Positions 6,619 to 14,868 of a DNA stretch of 41,923 nucleotides are shown here, piece by piece. Position 1 is the first letter of the stretch, and every line of letters starts with the position of its first letter. The DNA is from Planctomycetota bacterium (GTDB taxonomy: Bacteria > Planctomycetota > Phycisphaerae > WQYP01): contig JAJYZF010000031.1 of assembly GCA_021800165.1 (NCBI GenBank), positions 1 through 41,923 of the forward strand. The letters run 5' to 3'. A program made the translations under genes and the position numbers. Below the pieces are notes generated by a model, which did no database searches, was not told the origin of the DNA, and was given only the letters and a program-made list of their open reading frames with translations.

Positions 6619-7773
6619 TCAGCCGAAGAGTGTTGGCTGTTGTGCAATGCAGGCCTTTTTCTTCGCAATGCGCACCCGCAATGTATCGTCAGTGAAGCTG
6701 CAAGATCGTCGTGACGGCGGGGCCTTGATGGGTGTGAGCACTCCGCGCCGTTCTAGATTCTGGAGAGCCGACTTGAAGTTGCATGCGGGTGTGTTTAACA
6801 GAACATATTCCTGGATTTCGGCGACGGTCATCTCTCGGCCATCGAGGGATGATTCAAGGGCAGCGGCAAGCGCTTGCTCGTTATAGGAAAAGAGCTTTCC
6901 ATGTTGTGTCGCGTGTTTGTCCGAAAATTCGAAACTGCCGGAGCGGTCTACCTGCCACATCGCCTTTTTCATTTCTTCCAGCCCGCGGATGTTGTTGCTA
7001 CAGAAGAAGAGCCAATAGATTACGCGATTATTGTTGTCTCGCATGGCAAAAGGATAAGAGAATTTGGCGCCTGCACGGGTGCGGAGGGCATGGACGTATA
7101 CGTCGCGAAATAGGTCCTCCTTCTGCTTCCCGTTGAGCCCTAACACCTTTCTCCATTCCTCTCCACCAAATGCCTTGGTGATGCCAACCCACTTGGTCTG
7201 ATCCGTCATAAATGGGTGGAGCAAATTCCAATTCAGGTAAGAAAATACTTCGCAGACATCATTCTTCAGAATTCGTCCAATGAGATCCATCGAGAAAGAT
7301 GAATAGCCAAACTGATCCAGGAAAAATAACGCAGGCCCCAGTTTCCGCCGAGTTTGCTCATGTTCGGTGATCAGCTTGTGGATTTCGGCCTCACAATCGC
7401 CCTCGATAGGATCGTCAATGATGAGTTTCTGATTATTGCCAAGCCCTGAACGGCGTTCCGCAACGATCTTTTGCAGGTGTACCGCCCTGTCGTGGCGGAG
7501 TTCGATCAGCTTGATCTGGACCGGCACTCGGAAATTTTGGCATTGTTGGAGGGCTGTTTGAATAGCAACAAGCGGGCTACCAGGAATATTGCCAATATAT
7601 TCACCTGCTCCAGCGAATCCATCAACGTATAGCAGGCGTCCATTTGTCCCGCCAACCCGCTGGGATTGTTTCGCCAGAATGGGAAGCCACCGCTTCAAAT
7701 ATTCCTCTAGAATATGATGTTTGGCCGTGGTATGTGGATCGGCTGGGTAGACGGCTTCTTTTGGATCTGCCAT
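6619..7773 (-). CDS. tcmP: Three-Cys-motif partner protein TcmP
   Basis: This 384-aa protein starts at ATG 7773, 5 bases after the stop of the DUF5131 gene. The N-terminus (HTTAKHHILEEYLKRWLPIL) and the Rossmann-like block LLYVDGFAGAGEY (48-60) with GSPLVA are the family signature; FFLDQFGYSSF follows near residue 150. The DGFAGAG loop resembles a methyltransferase SAM site. The family is defined by its pairing with a Gp37/Gp68 (PF07505) three-cysteine protein, exactly as here. The C-terminal ~90 residues (EFSDKHATQHGKLFSYNEQA to the end) look like a winged-helix tail. The reaction is unknown; a nucleic-acid modification or defence role is inference. Confidence 0.88.
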   Translation of the reverse strand: MADPKEAVYPADPHTTAKHHILEEYLKRWLPILAKQSQRVGGTNGRLLYVDGFAGAGEYIGNIPGSPLVAIQTALQQCQNFRVPVQIKLIELRHDRAVHLQKIVAERRSGLGNNQKLIIDDPIEGDCEAEIHKLITEHEQTRRKLGPALFFLDQFGYSSFSMDLIGRILKNDVCEVFSYLNWNLLHPFMTDQTKWVGITKAFGGEEWRKVLGLNGKQKEDLFRDVYVHALRTRAGAKFSYPFAMRDNNNRVIYWLFFCSNNIRGLEEMKKAMWQVDRSGSFEFSDKHATQHGKLFSYNEQALAAALESSLDGREMTVAEIQEYVLLNTPACNFKSALQNLERRGVLTPIKAPPSRRSCSFTDDTLRVRIAKKKACIAQQPTLFG

Positions 7774-7778
7774 AGGTG

Positions 7779-8564
7779 TTATCTCCGGTTAGTGGCGGTT
7801 TCAGGCATCTGACTCCATGTCTTGCCGTCTAAAAGTCGGCCAGCCGCTTTCTTATCCACACCGCCCCATTGTTTAAAAAAGAACGCCACGCCGCGTTCCA
7901 CACAGCGGTCACGAATCTGTCGAACCCATTCCCTTTCCATTGGTCGTGCGCCCGGACCCGACTCACCACCGACAATTATCCAGTCGATTCCTGATAAGGG
8001 TAAGCGGGGTATAGGACCAAGTAACGGCTCGACCGACAGAAACTTTACCTTGGCATGCGTATGCTGCAGGTGCCGAATTCTATTTACCACCTTAGCGCTT
8101 TCGACGCTTGTTCCCATCCAGATGTTTGATGTCCAATTAAAACGCGGCGACAGTTCGCGTGTTCTTTCCGGGCGTTTGGTCAGAATCTGAAAAGTGTGTT
8201 GCGGGCAGCGGCCCATAACATCGAATATTTTCTGGATGAAATCCTGCGGAACGTCTTCATGAAATAAATCACTCATGGAATTCACGAAAACGATGCGGGG
8301 CGACTTCCATCGTAATGGCTCTTCGATAGCGCCGTAGTCAAGGAAAACGTCGCCATTCCACCTGCCAAAATGGTTGATGACCTTCAGGTATCCCGCCTTC
8401 TTTCCGGGATTGCGACCTGCTGCGATGTCCGCCGCCGCCATTGCTCCAAGCCTCTTCGCCATTCGCTCCGCGTAGCAGTGCCTGCAGCCCTCACTGACCT
8501 TGCGGCACCCAAGAATGGGATTCCATGTACTTTCGGTCCACTCGATTGAAGTTGTCTGGGCCAA
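7779..8564 (-). CDS. DUF5131 (phage Gp37/Gp68) three-Cys-motif protein
   Basis: This 261-aa protein begins at TTG 8564 (reads [16 protein letters not shown]). Three cysteines, GC20RKVSEGC27RHC30Y, give the C-x6-C-x2-C motif that probably binds an iron-sulphur cluster as in radical SAM-like TIM barrels. Conserved later blocks are [25 protein letters not shown] and [15 protein letters not shown], then FFFKQWGG. The family occurs in phages and mobile DNA. Its partner tcmP follows 5 bp downstream, so the two are almost certainly co-translated. The 79-bp gap from the res gene upstream makes co-transcription with the restriction genes likely but unproven. Confidence 0.88.
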   Translation of the reverse strand: MAQTTSIEWTESTWNPILGCRKVSEGCRHCYAERMAKRLGAMAAADIAAGRNPGKKAGYLKVINHFGRWNGDVFLDYGAIEEPLRWKSPRIVFVNSMSDLFHEDVPQDFIQKIFDVMGRCPQHTFQILTKRPERTRELSPRFNWTSNIWMGTSVESAKVVNRIRHLQHTHAKVKFLSVEPLLGPIPRLPLSGIDWIIVGGESGPGARPMEREWVRQIRDRCVERGVAFFFKQWGGVDKKAAGRLLDGKTWSQMPETATNRR

Positions 8565-8643
8565 GCGGCACCTATCCGTTTAATTCTCGAACATCCAGGG
8601 TATGGGGAGGGATAGAATAAATTCACATTTTTCTGTCATGTAT

Positions 8644-11331
8644 CTACCCCTCAACCGCGAATTGCCGGGATAACCCAGTCAGCGTCATGTTCTCCGAAAT
8701 GACGTCGTGTGGAATCAACACATACTGCCAGGGCTTGCCGCCGCAGGTGCGGGCGTGGTCGCTGGCTTGCTTGCACCACTTCACAGCCGCATCACGCTTC
8801 GCTAACACCTCTGAATCCTCCCAATCGGTTTTGGCCTTCGGTTCGAGCATGTAGATCACCGATTCGGTTTCGGCAACGAAATCAGGCTGGTACTCAAGGT
8901 GGTCGCCGCTGGATAGGTAAAATATCTGGAACTGGCCCTTGGCCGGCTTGAACCACTTCTGCGCCTCGCGATCAACGATGATCGCAAGTTTCCGCTCGGA
9001 ATCTGATTGGAATTTCTGTACCGGGTACAGGCAGCGGTCAAAGCCGCCGAAGAGATATCTCGCCATGTTGCTCTTGTCGCTCGGCGACTGCCTGAAATCG
9101 CGGATCGGTTCGCTGGTGGACGCCGTGTAGGCGCTTGGCTTGAGCTCCGTGAATCCCTTGCTGACCTTCACCTCATACCCGCTCGCCTCTTCCCAGTAGT
9201 GGCTTAGCATCTGAGCGTGAACGAACTGAGCGATCGGCCGCTGATAACACCGCAACACCTTGTGGATGTCTTCCTCTGCCAGATAGCCGCGGAAATGCGC
9301 CACGACCTGCACGGCCAGCTCATAGAGAAAATCGGCGTGATCGCCGTAGGAAACGTCATCGAAGTCCACGAGCCCGCTGACGACATAGTCCTCCGGCCGC
9401 GACTCTTCAATACCACTTTTACCGAGGGACAACACCTCCCGTTCCTGGGTTCGCAGATGTTGAATCCAAAGTTCTTCGGATGGAGCGGGGTACCGCAACG
9501 AATCTAGTTTTAGGCTGAACGGCTGGTAGCCGCACCGAATCTGGCCGGTGGGCAGGACGAGGATGCGGGGAATATCAATCGTCTGCTGGACAACCATTTC
9601 GGCCGTTTTGGCAACAATGGCGGCGATGTCCACTGGTGCGGACATGCCGGGTAGATCGGGTTGCACGGGCCGATATTGGCTGGCGACCTCTTTTGCAACG
9701 AACGCCTGCACTTCCGGTGTCCGCAAGTGGGCTGAGGTCGGCACCGTGTCGGGTCTGTTCTCCAGCTTTCGGATCACCTCATAGGCAATCTGCGCTGCCT
9801 GGGTCTCGGCCGGCGATGAAAACATCGGCGATACATTCGGCGCGATAACCGTGCTCGAAGTGGTCTGCGGCGGCTGAATACCCAGCTTCGCTGCCAGCTG
9901 CGACTGCGAAACGACGGTCACGGTCTTTTGCCCCAGTTGATCGCTCGTCAATATGACCTGCTGCAACCGAATGGCCGAATCAGGCTTGCTGGCTTCGTCA
10001 ACAATTTCCTGAAATCTGTCGTGAGCGACGATGTTCAGGCGGTCAACGGCGACGACACCCGTCCGTTTTCCGTAGGGCAACCGCAGCCCGCGCCCAATCG
10101 ACTGCTCGATCAAGGTGCGTGCATTCGCCGCGCGCAGTGGTACAATGGTGTAGAGGTTGGTGACGTCCCAGCCCTCCTTGAGCATATTGACGTGGATCAC
10201 GATCTCCGTCGGCTCTTCGGTGCTTTCGACTGCCAGAAGCCGCTGGACCATCGCATCCTCTTCCGCACCCATCTTGCTGGAATCGACCTGGATGACCTTC
10301 TGCCGATACCGCCCGTCGAAGAAGCTGTCCGACTGGATCAACTGGATTAATTGGCCCGCGTGGCTCGTATCGCGAGCAATGACCAGCAGGAACGGCTTGA
10401 CGATCTTGTTGTCCGTCTCGCGAGCATACGTCTCCAGTTCGACCTTCACGCTTTCGTGCAGGCGGATGCCGTCTTCTAACTTCAGACGCTCAATTTCTTC
10501 CGCCGACATGCCTGCAGGGTTGAAGTCTTTCCGCGTGACGACGGCAGGCTCTTTCACGAATCCATCTGCCATCGCCCGGCCAAGGGGATAGTCGAAGATG
10601 ACGTTTTTGAACGGCACCGCGCCCTTGCTGGTTTCGATGAAGGGCGTGGCGGTCAATTCCAGGCCCAACAGCGGCTTGAGATCATTGATCGCGCGCACGC
10701 CCGCCGAAGCGCGGTAGCGGTGCGATTCATCCATCAGCAAGACGAGGTCATCCAAGCCCGCCAGATAGTCGAAATAGCTCTGTCCGATGTATTCGGAGAG
10801 TCGTTTGATGCGTGGTGCCTTGCCGCCCCGAACTTCTGAGTTGATCTTGGAAATGTTGAAGATGTTGACCTTACACCGATCCGGCTGATCGAACAGGTTG
10901 CCCGCCATCGATTCGTAAGTGTCCCCTGTGATGATGGCCGGCTCGTCCGCCGCGAACTCGGCGATCCCCTTGAAGACATACTTCGACGTGTTGGGCGTGA
11001 AGTCCGTGATCAACTTGTTGTAGATCGTCAGGTTCGGTGCGAGCACGAAGAAGTTTCGGATATGCTCAATCCGGAATAGGTAGGTGATGAAGGCGCCCAT
11101 CAACCGCGTTTTGCCCACGCCGGTTGCCAGCGCGAAGCAAATGGATGCGAAACCGCGCTCGAAATCCGAAACCGTAGGGAACTCGCCCTTGATGGCCTCC
11201 AGCGCCAATTCGGGATCAGCGCCCTTCTCCAGCGAGATAATTTCGCAGACTTGGGAAAGTATTTCCAGCGACCGCCTCTGGGGCGGACGCAGGCTAAGTC
11301 GGCTCACGATGGGATTAATGCTTGGATTCAT
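8644..11331 (-). CDS. res: Type III restriction enzyme Res subunit (helicase-nuclease)
   Basis: This 895-aa protein starts at ATG 11331, overlapping the mod stop by 4 bp (ATGA). The SF2 helicase motifs are in order: Walker A ATGVGKT (69-75), DESH box MDESHRY (199-205), motif III LELTATP (223-229), and motif VI IEQSIGRGLRLPYG in the second RecA domain. The C-terminal endonuclease core reads YQPDFVAE...YMLEPKAK, with D817, E830 and K832 as the PD-(D/E)XK triad. In type III systems Res hydrolyses ATP to translocate or signal along DNA from unmethylated sites and cuts near them, only in complex with Mod. The motifs appear complete, so the system looks active. Confidence 0.95.
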   Translation of the reverse strand: MNPSINPIVSRLSLRPPQRRSLEILSQVCEIISLEKGADPELALEAIKGEFPTVSDFERGFASICFALATGVGKTRLMGAFITYLFRIEHIRNFFVLAPNLTIYNKLITDFTPNTSKYVFKGIAEFAADEPAIITGDTYESMAGNLFDQPDRCKVNIFNISKINSEVRGGKAPRIKRLSEYIGQSYFDYLAGLDDLVLLMDESHRYRASAGVRAINDLKPLLGLELTATPFIETSKGAVPFKNVIFDYPLGRAMADGFVKEPAVVTRKDFNPAGMSAEEIERLKLEDGIRLHESVKVELETYARETDNKIVKPFLLVIARDTSHAGQLIQLIQSDSFFDGRYRQKVIQVDSSKMGAEEDAMVQRLLAVESTEEPTEIVIHVNMLKEGWDVTNLYTIVPLRAANARTLIEQSIGRGLRLPYGKRTGVVAVDRLNIVAHDRFQEIVDEASKPDSAIRLQQVILTSDQLGQKTVTVVSQSQLAAKLGIQPPQTTSSTVIAPNVSPMFSSPAETQAAQIAYEVIRKLENRPDTVPTSAHLRTPEVQAFVAKEVASQYRPVQPDLPGMSAPVDIAAIVAKTAEMVVQQTIDIPRILVLPTGQIRCGYQPFSLKLDSLRYPAPSEELWIQHLRTQEREVLSLGKSGIEESRPEDYVVSGLVDFDDVSYGDHADFLYELAVQVVAHFRGYLAEEDIHKVLRCYQRPIAQFVHAQMLSHYWEEASGYEVKVSKGFTELKPSAYTASTSEPIRDFRQSPSDKSNMARYLFGGFDRCLYPVQKFQSDSERKLAIIVDREAQKWFKPAKGQFQIFYLSSGDHLEYQPDFVAETESVIYMLEPKAKTDWEDSEVLAKRDAAVKWCKQASDHARTCGGKPWQYVLIPHDVISENMTLTGLSRQFAVEG

Positions 11332-13034
11332 TGTTGCCCCTCCGTGGCTGGCTCGGTGGCGAACAGGCTTGGTTCACTGGCCTTCGCCTTCTTCGCGCCA
11401 CGCAGCACCGGCAGTTTTGGCTTCGCTGCGGGGCCGTCCAAAGGTAGTTCAGACTGCGGTAGATTCTTGATTTCAAAGCTGTAATCGTCCTTGCCCCATT
11501 CGCATTTCGCCATGACCGCCTTCGGAATCTTCTTCACAGTGAGGTTGGCAAACACCTGCTTACCCGTGAATGCCTTGCAGACCACCAACAGCGTGCGGCC
11601 ATCGCCCACTTCGTCGCTAGTCTTGGCCAGCATGTCGCGGGTCAGGGCCTGCGTGGTGACGTAAATGAAATCCCGCTCGGTCGAATAACCGTGCTGCCAG
11701 TAGAGCGAATCGCTCGGGGCGTAGGTGAATCCTTCCAGCTTGCAGACCGCCTCGGCCAACATCGGCTCGTTGAACTCCGGGCTGATAACCCAATTCTCAA
11801 ACTTGTCTTTCTTGAGTAGCGAGGGTGCAAGATGATAGTAGCGGAATCCGCCGCCGCCTTTCCAGCCGGTGGCCCCAGTTACACCGCCGGGGTCTTTTCC
11901 GTCGATGACCTTCTTCATTCGTGGAATGATATGCGTGTGGCAGTGGTCGCCAAGTTCGACCATGATCCATCGCCGCCCCATCTTGTGGGCGACGGCACCG
12001 GTGGTGCCGGAACCGGCAAAGGAGTCGAGAATCCAGTCGCCGGGGTTTGTCGCGATTGTGCAGATGCGTTCAATCAGACGCTCGGGCTTTGGAGTTGAGA
12101 ATGGCGTTTCGCCCGGCACTACGCCAATAACTTCCGCTTTCGCCGTACCTGTCGTTCCGACTTCGGAGTGCAGCCAGAGGGTATTTGGCACCAGCCCTGT
12201 TTGTACTTCAGACAGGAACTTCTTTATGCGAGGAGCGTTGTTCCCGGAGGCCCCAAACCATATGCGGTTGTCAGCCAGCATCTCCGCATAACGGTCTTCG
12301 GTGAATCGCCAGCACGTACCGGCTGGGGATCGGTGCACCTTCCCGTTCGGCGCGATAAGGTCATAGAACTGCGATTGCCTTCGGCCCTTCTCGGCCTTCG
12401 CGTGAGCCGGCAGTGATGCCCAAGGCCCTCGCGAATCGTTGTCGGGATTTTCGTACCTTTCAATTTGCTCGTCGCTCGAAGGAAGCCGGTTGACTACTGC
12501 GCGAAACGTTTCTCGCTCTTTAGCGTAAACCAACACATGTTCGTGGGATGTTGAAATGTCGGTACGATTCTCGCGCGTTGCGGACTTCTGCCATAGCACA
12601 TTGGCGACAAAGTTCGGGCGCCCGAAAAGCTCGTCGAGCATAACCTTCAGGTAATGGCATTCTGTGTCGTCGATGCTAATCCAGATCGATCCGTCCTCTG
12701 CCAGCAACCGGCGAAGCAGTTCTAACCGATCCCGCATCAGCGAAAGCCAAAGCGAATGTTCAATGCCATCATCGTAATGTGTAAATGCCGAGCCGGTGTT
12801 GTACGGCGGATCAATATAAATGCACTTGATTTTTCCCGTAAATTCCTGCTCCAACGCCTTGAGTGCCAGGAGGTTGTCACCGAAGATCAGGCGGTTGTCG
12901 AAGAGGTCGTTGTCGGAGACGCGCAGGGCGGCATGATAAGACTTCGCCGGGTCTTCCAAGAGAATGCGGGGTTCCAACCGGGGCCGGTTCTCTTTCCCGA
13001 TCCATGTTAATTCTAACTTCCGCAATTTTTCCAT
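11328..13034 (-). CDS. mod: Type III DNA methyltransferase Mod subunit (N6-adenine, beta class)
   Basis: This 568-aa protein starts at ATG 13034. The catalytic motif IV YIDPPYNTGS (73-82) precedes the SAM-binding motif I DSFAGSGTTG (337-346), the order typical of beta-class N6-adenine methyltransferases. The variable stretch between them (about 150-290) is where target recognition lies. Mod sets the recognition sequence, protects host DNA and recruits Res. It starts 9 bp after the AIPR gene stop and overlaps res by 4 bp, so AIPR, mod and res form one tightly packed unit. The recognition site cannot be deduced from sequence. Confidence 0.95.
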   Translation of the reverse strand: MEKLRKLELTWIGKENRPRLEPRILLEDPAKSYHAALRVSDNDLFDNRLIFGDNLLALKALEQEFTGKIKCIYIDPPYNTGSAFTHYDDGIEHSLWLSLMRDRLELLRRLLAEDGSIWISIDDTECHYLKVMLDELFGRPNFVANVLWQKSATRENRTDISTSHEHVLVYAKERETFRAVVNRLPSSDEQIERYENPDNDSRGPWASLPAHAKAEKGRRQSQFYDLIAPNGKVHRSPAGTCWRFTEDRYAEMLADNRIWFGASGNNAPRIKKFLSEVQTGLVPNTLWLHSEVGTTGTAKAEVIGVVPGETPFSTPKPERLIERICTIATNPGDWILDSFAGSGTTGAVAHKMGRRWIMVELGDHCHTHIIPRMKKVIDGKDPGGVTGATGWKGGGGFRYYHLAPSLLKKDKFENWVISPEFNEPMLAEAVCKLEGFTYAPSDSLYWQHGYSTERDFIYVTTQALTRDMLAKTSDEVGDGRTLLVVCKAFTGKQVFANLTVKKIPKAVMAKCEWGKDDYSFEIKNLPQSELPLDGPAAKPKLPVLRGAKKAKASEPSLFATEPATEGQQ

Positions 13035-13043
13035 TCGTGCATC

Positions 13044-14723
13044 CTATACGCCCGCTTCGCGCAGCTTTACCACAAACGGACGGGTGTTTGTTAAGTTTCG
13101 GAAATACGCCAGTGGTCCTTTTACTGATGCGTCGAGATCAGCAGCCGCCGCCGCACGCACCTTCTCTCGCCATTTGTCAAGCGGGATGCTTAAGAGCGCC
13201 GACGCATCGGCAGGCGTCATCACATCATCGCGTTTCAGCCACTGGGCGTGCGCGTTGAACGCCAGCCACATTATCACGTAACGTCCATGCCGGTAGATGA
13301 GCTTCTCTGTGCCGGAGGCCGCGTGTTCGTTTTCGGCGAGCACCGTGCACGCTCTTCGGTAGAGGCGGACGGCGTTTGCTAGTCGGCGTCCCTCAAGGTC
13401 GCGGGGAAAGACCTTCGCATACTCCGTGCTCGAAGAGTCGAGTAGTTTCGACGGCTCCCGCTTAAGTGTGACAGGGAATCCGGGGTCAGGATGAAACAAC
13501 GCTAGCGCTTCCGCTGCTTCATCAATCATAATCACGTCAAGACCGGGCGTCGTGTCTTTCGCTTCCGGCCGGTAGCGGTACATGACTTTATCGAAGGCAA
13601 GCTCGCGGCGAAGGCGCTCTTGGATATCGTCTAGTGCTGCGAAATGCGAGGGGGAGACCGGGTTCTGGTGGTTGCGCGCCCGGGTGACATCGGCACCGAA
13701 CCGGTCGCCCGGGGCAACTTGAATCAGGGTTAGGAGGACGCGAGCGGCGGATATGTCAACGTCGGGGTTCGCCGTCGTGAAATGATGGCTGGCGCCAACT
13801 GTCTGGGCGCCATTAATGATGCTTAGTCCTTTTAGCTCGAATCGGCGGCTGCCGTCTCTACTCGCTTTCGGGCTGATGGTGTGAGCGGTGGCGGTGACGC
13901 CATTGCTGAGGTGGAAGAAATTCGCTGGCCCGGTCCTTAGCGTCTCGTGGATCGCTTCATTCACGCCGGATGAGCTTGTGCCAAGGAAATACCGGATGTT
14001 CTTCTCCAGCAGCCGGTTTCCGTGCTTGGTATAAAGCGCGACGAGGTCGGTGAGCGCAACTTGGCCGCAATAAGTTATGCGCTGGATATCAATCCTCTGT
14101 GCGCCGAAGATGAGTAGCGAGTCATCGACTGGTGCTGTCGCGTGCTCTGCGAGCAGTTCGTCGAGCACCTGCGTCGGGCCAAAATCGACCCATGATTGCT
14201 GGAGTCGCCCGTCCAACGTTTCACGATCGGCGAGAAAATGGTTAATCACGGCCTTGGCATGTTCGGAGATGGACTCGGAGACGTGCGCGATAACGGGAAG
14301 TATTTCTGTCGCGTCGTCGAGCGCTATTTCCATTTCCGACTGGCGGTCGGTGACGTTCTTGTTAAAGCGCTCGTATTTTTGATTCACCAAATCTCTGACA
14401 CCCGCAACAAATGATTGGGCGTCTTCCTGCGAGAAGGTCTGTATGGCCCTCAATTTAGCCTGAACTATGAACAATCTCCGTGACGCTTGGTGGTAATGAA
14501 TTGCGTCGAGTCCGTTATCTTCGTAATCATCAACGACTGCCTTCGCCGCTGTTACCGGGGCAAGCTTCAGCAACTTCTGCAAGCTGAATGCTGCGAACGC
14601 TCGCGAGATGTTCTTGTCCGTTCGGTGTTCGGGTGGCTTGGTCAAGTCAAGTAGCGGTGGAAGATGAGGCACAAACACCTGTGACAGTTGCTGCTTGAGA
14701 AGTGCGATTTGGTCTTCGGTCAT
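13044..14723 (-). CDS. AIPR family protein (abortive phage resistance), nuclease-like N-terminus
   Basis: This 559-aa protein starts at ATG 14723 with GAGG 7 bases upstream. The AIPR signature is clear: FFHLSNGVTATAH near residue 275, then LKGLSIINGAQTVGASH near 310, with a later block around FPRDLEGRRLANAV. The first 90 residues carry a PD-(D/E)XK-like pair: DNGLDAIHYH with D73, then LFIVQAK with Q88 and K90. The family is named after an abortive-infection protein (AbiR-type) and is frequent beside restriction-modification genes. It ends 9 bp before mod. How it acts with Mod-Res is unknown; an auxiliary nuclease or sensor role is inference. Confidence 0.85.
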   Translation of the reverse strand: MTEDQIALLKQQLSQVFVPHLPPLLDLTKPPEHRTDKNISRAFAAFSLQKLLKLAPVTAAKAVVDDYEDNGLDAIHYHQASRRLFIVQAKLRAIQTFSQEDAQSFVAGVRDLVNQKYERFNKNVTDRQSEMEIALDDATEILPVIAHVSESISEHAKAVINHFLADRETLDGRLQQSWVDFGPTQVLDELLAEHATAPVDDSLLIFGAQRIDIQRITYCGQVALTDLVALYTKHGNRLLEKNIRYFLGTSSSGVNEAIHETLRTGPANFFHLSNGVTATAHTISPKASRDGSRRFELKGLSIINGAQTVGASHHFTTANPDVDISAARVLLTLIQVAPGDRFGADVTRARNHQNPVSPSHFAALDDIQERLRRELAFDKVMYRYRPEAKDTTPGLDVIMIDEAAEALALFHPDPGFPVTLKREPSKLLDSSSTEYAKVFPRDLEGRRLANAVRLYRRACTVLAENEHAASGTEKLIYRHGRYVIMWLAFNAHAQWLKRDDVMTPADASALLSIPLDKWREKVRAAAAADLDASVKGPLAYFRNLTNTRPFVVKLREAGV

Positions 14724-14868
14724 TTCTTTACCTCGTTATAGAGTTCGCCTATTGCCGTTGGTGATGGCCAGTATATATCCCATATCGTTACCGTGCGATG
14801 CTTCCCTACTGTCGTGGTGGTTGCGATCCGTACGGCAGGGTGGCGATGCGCTAGATGGAACGATCGTG
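14724..14868. other. 145-bp gap inside the defence block
   Basis: No gene, clear terminator or consensus promoter was found. A TATATACT stretch near 14772 could be a -10 box for AIPR-mod-res, but no matching -35 is visible. AIPR-mod-res may therefore have its own promoter or be read from the ATPase gene upstream. Confidence 0.3.
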
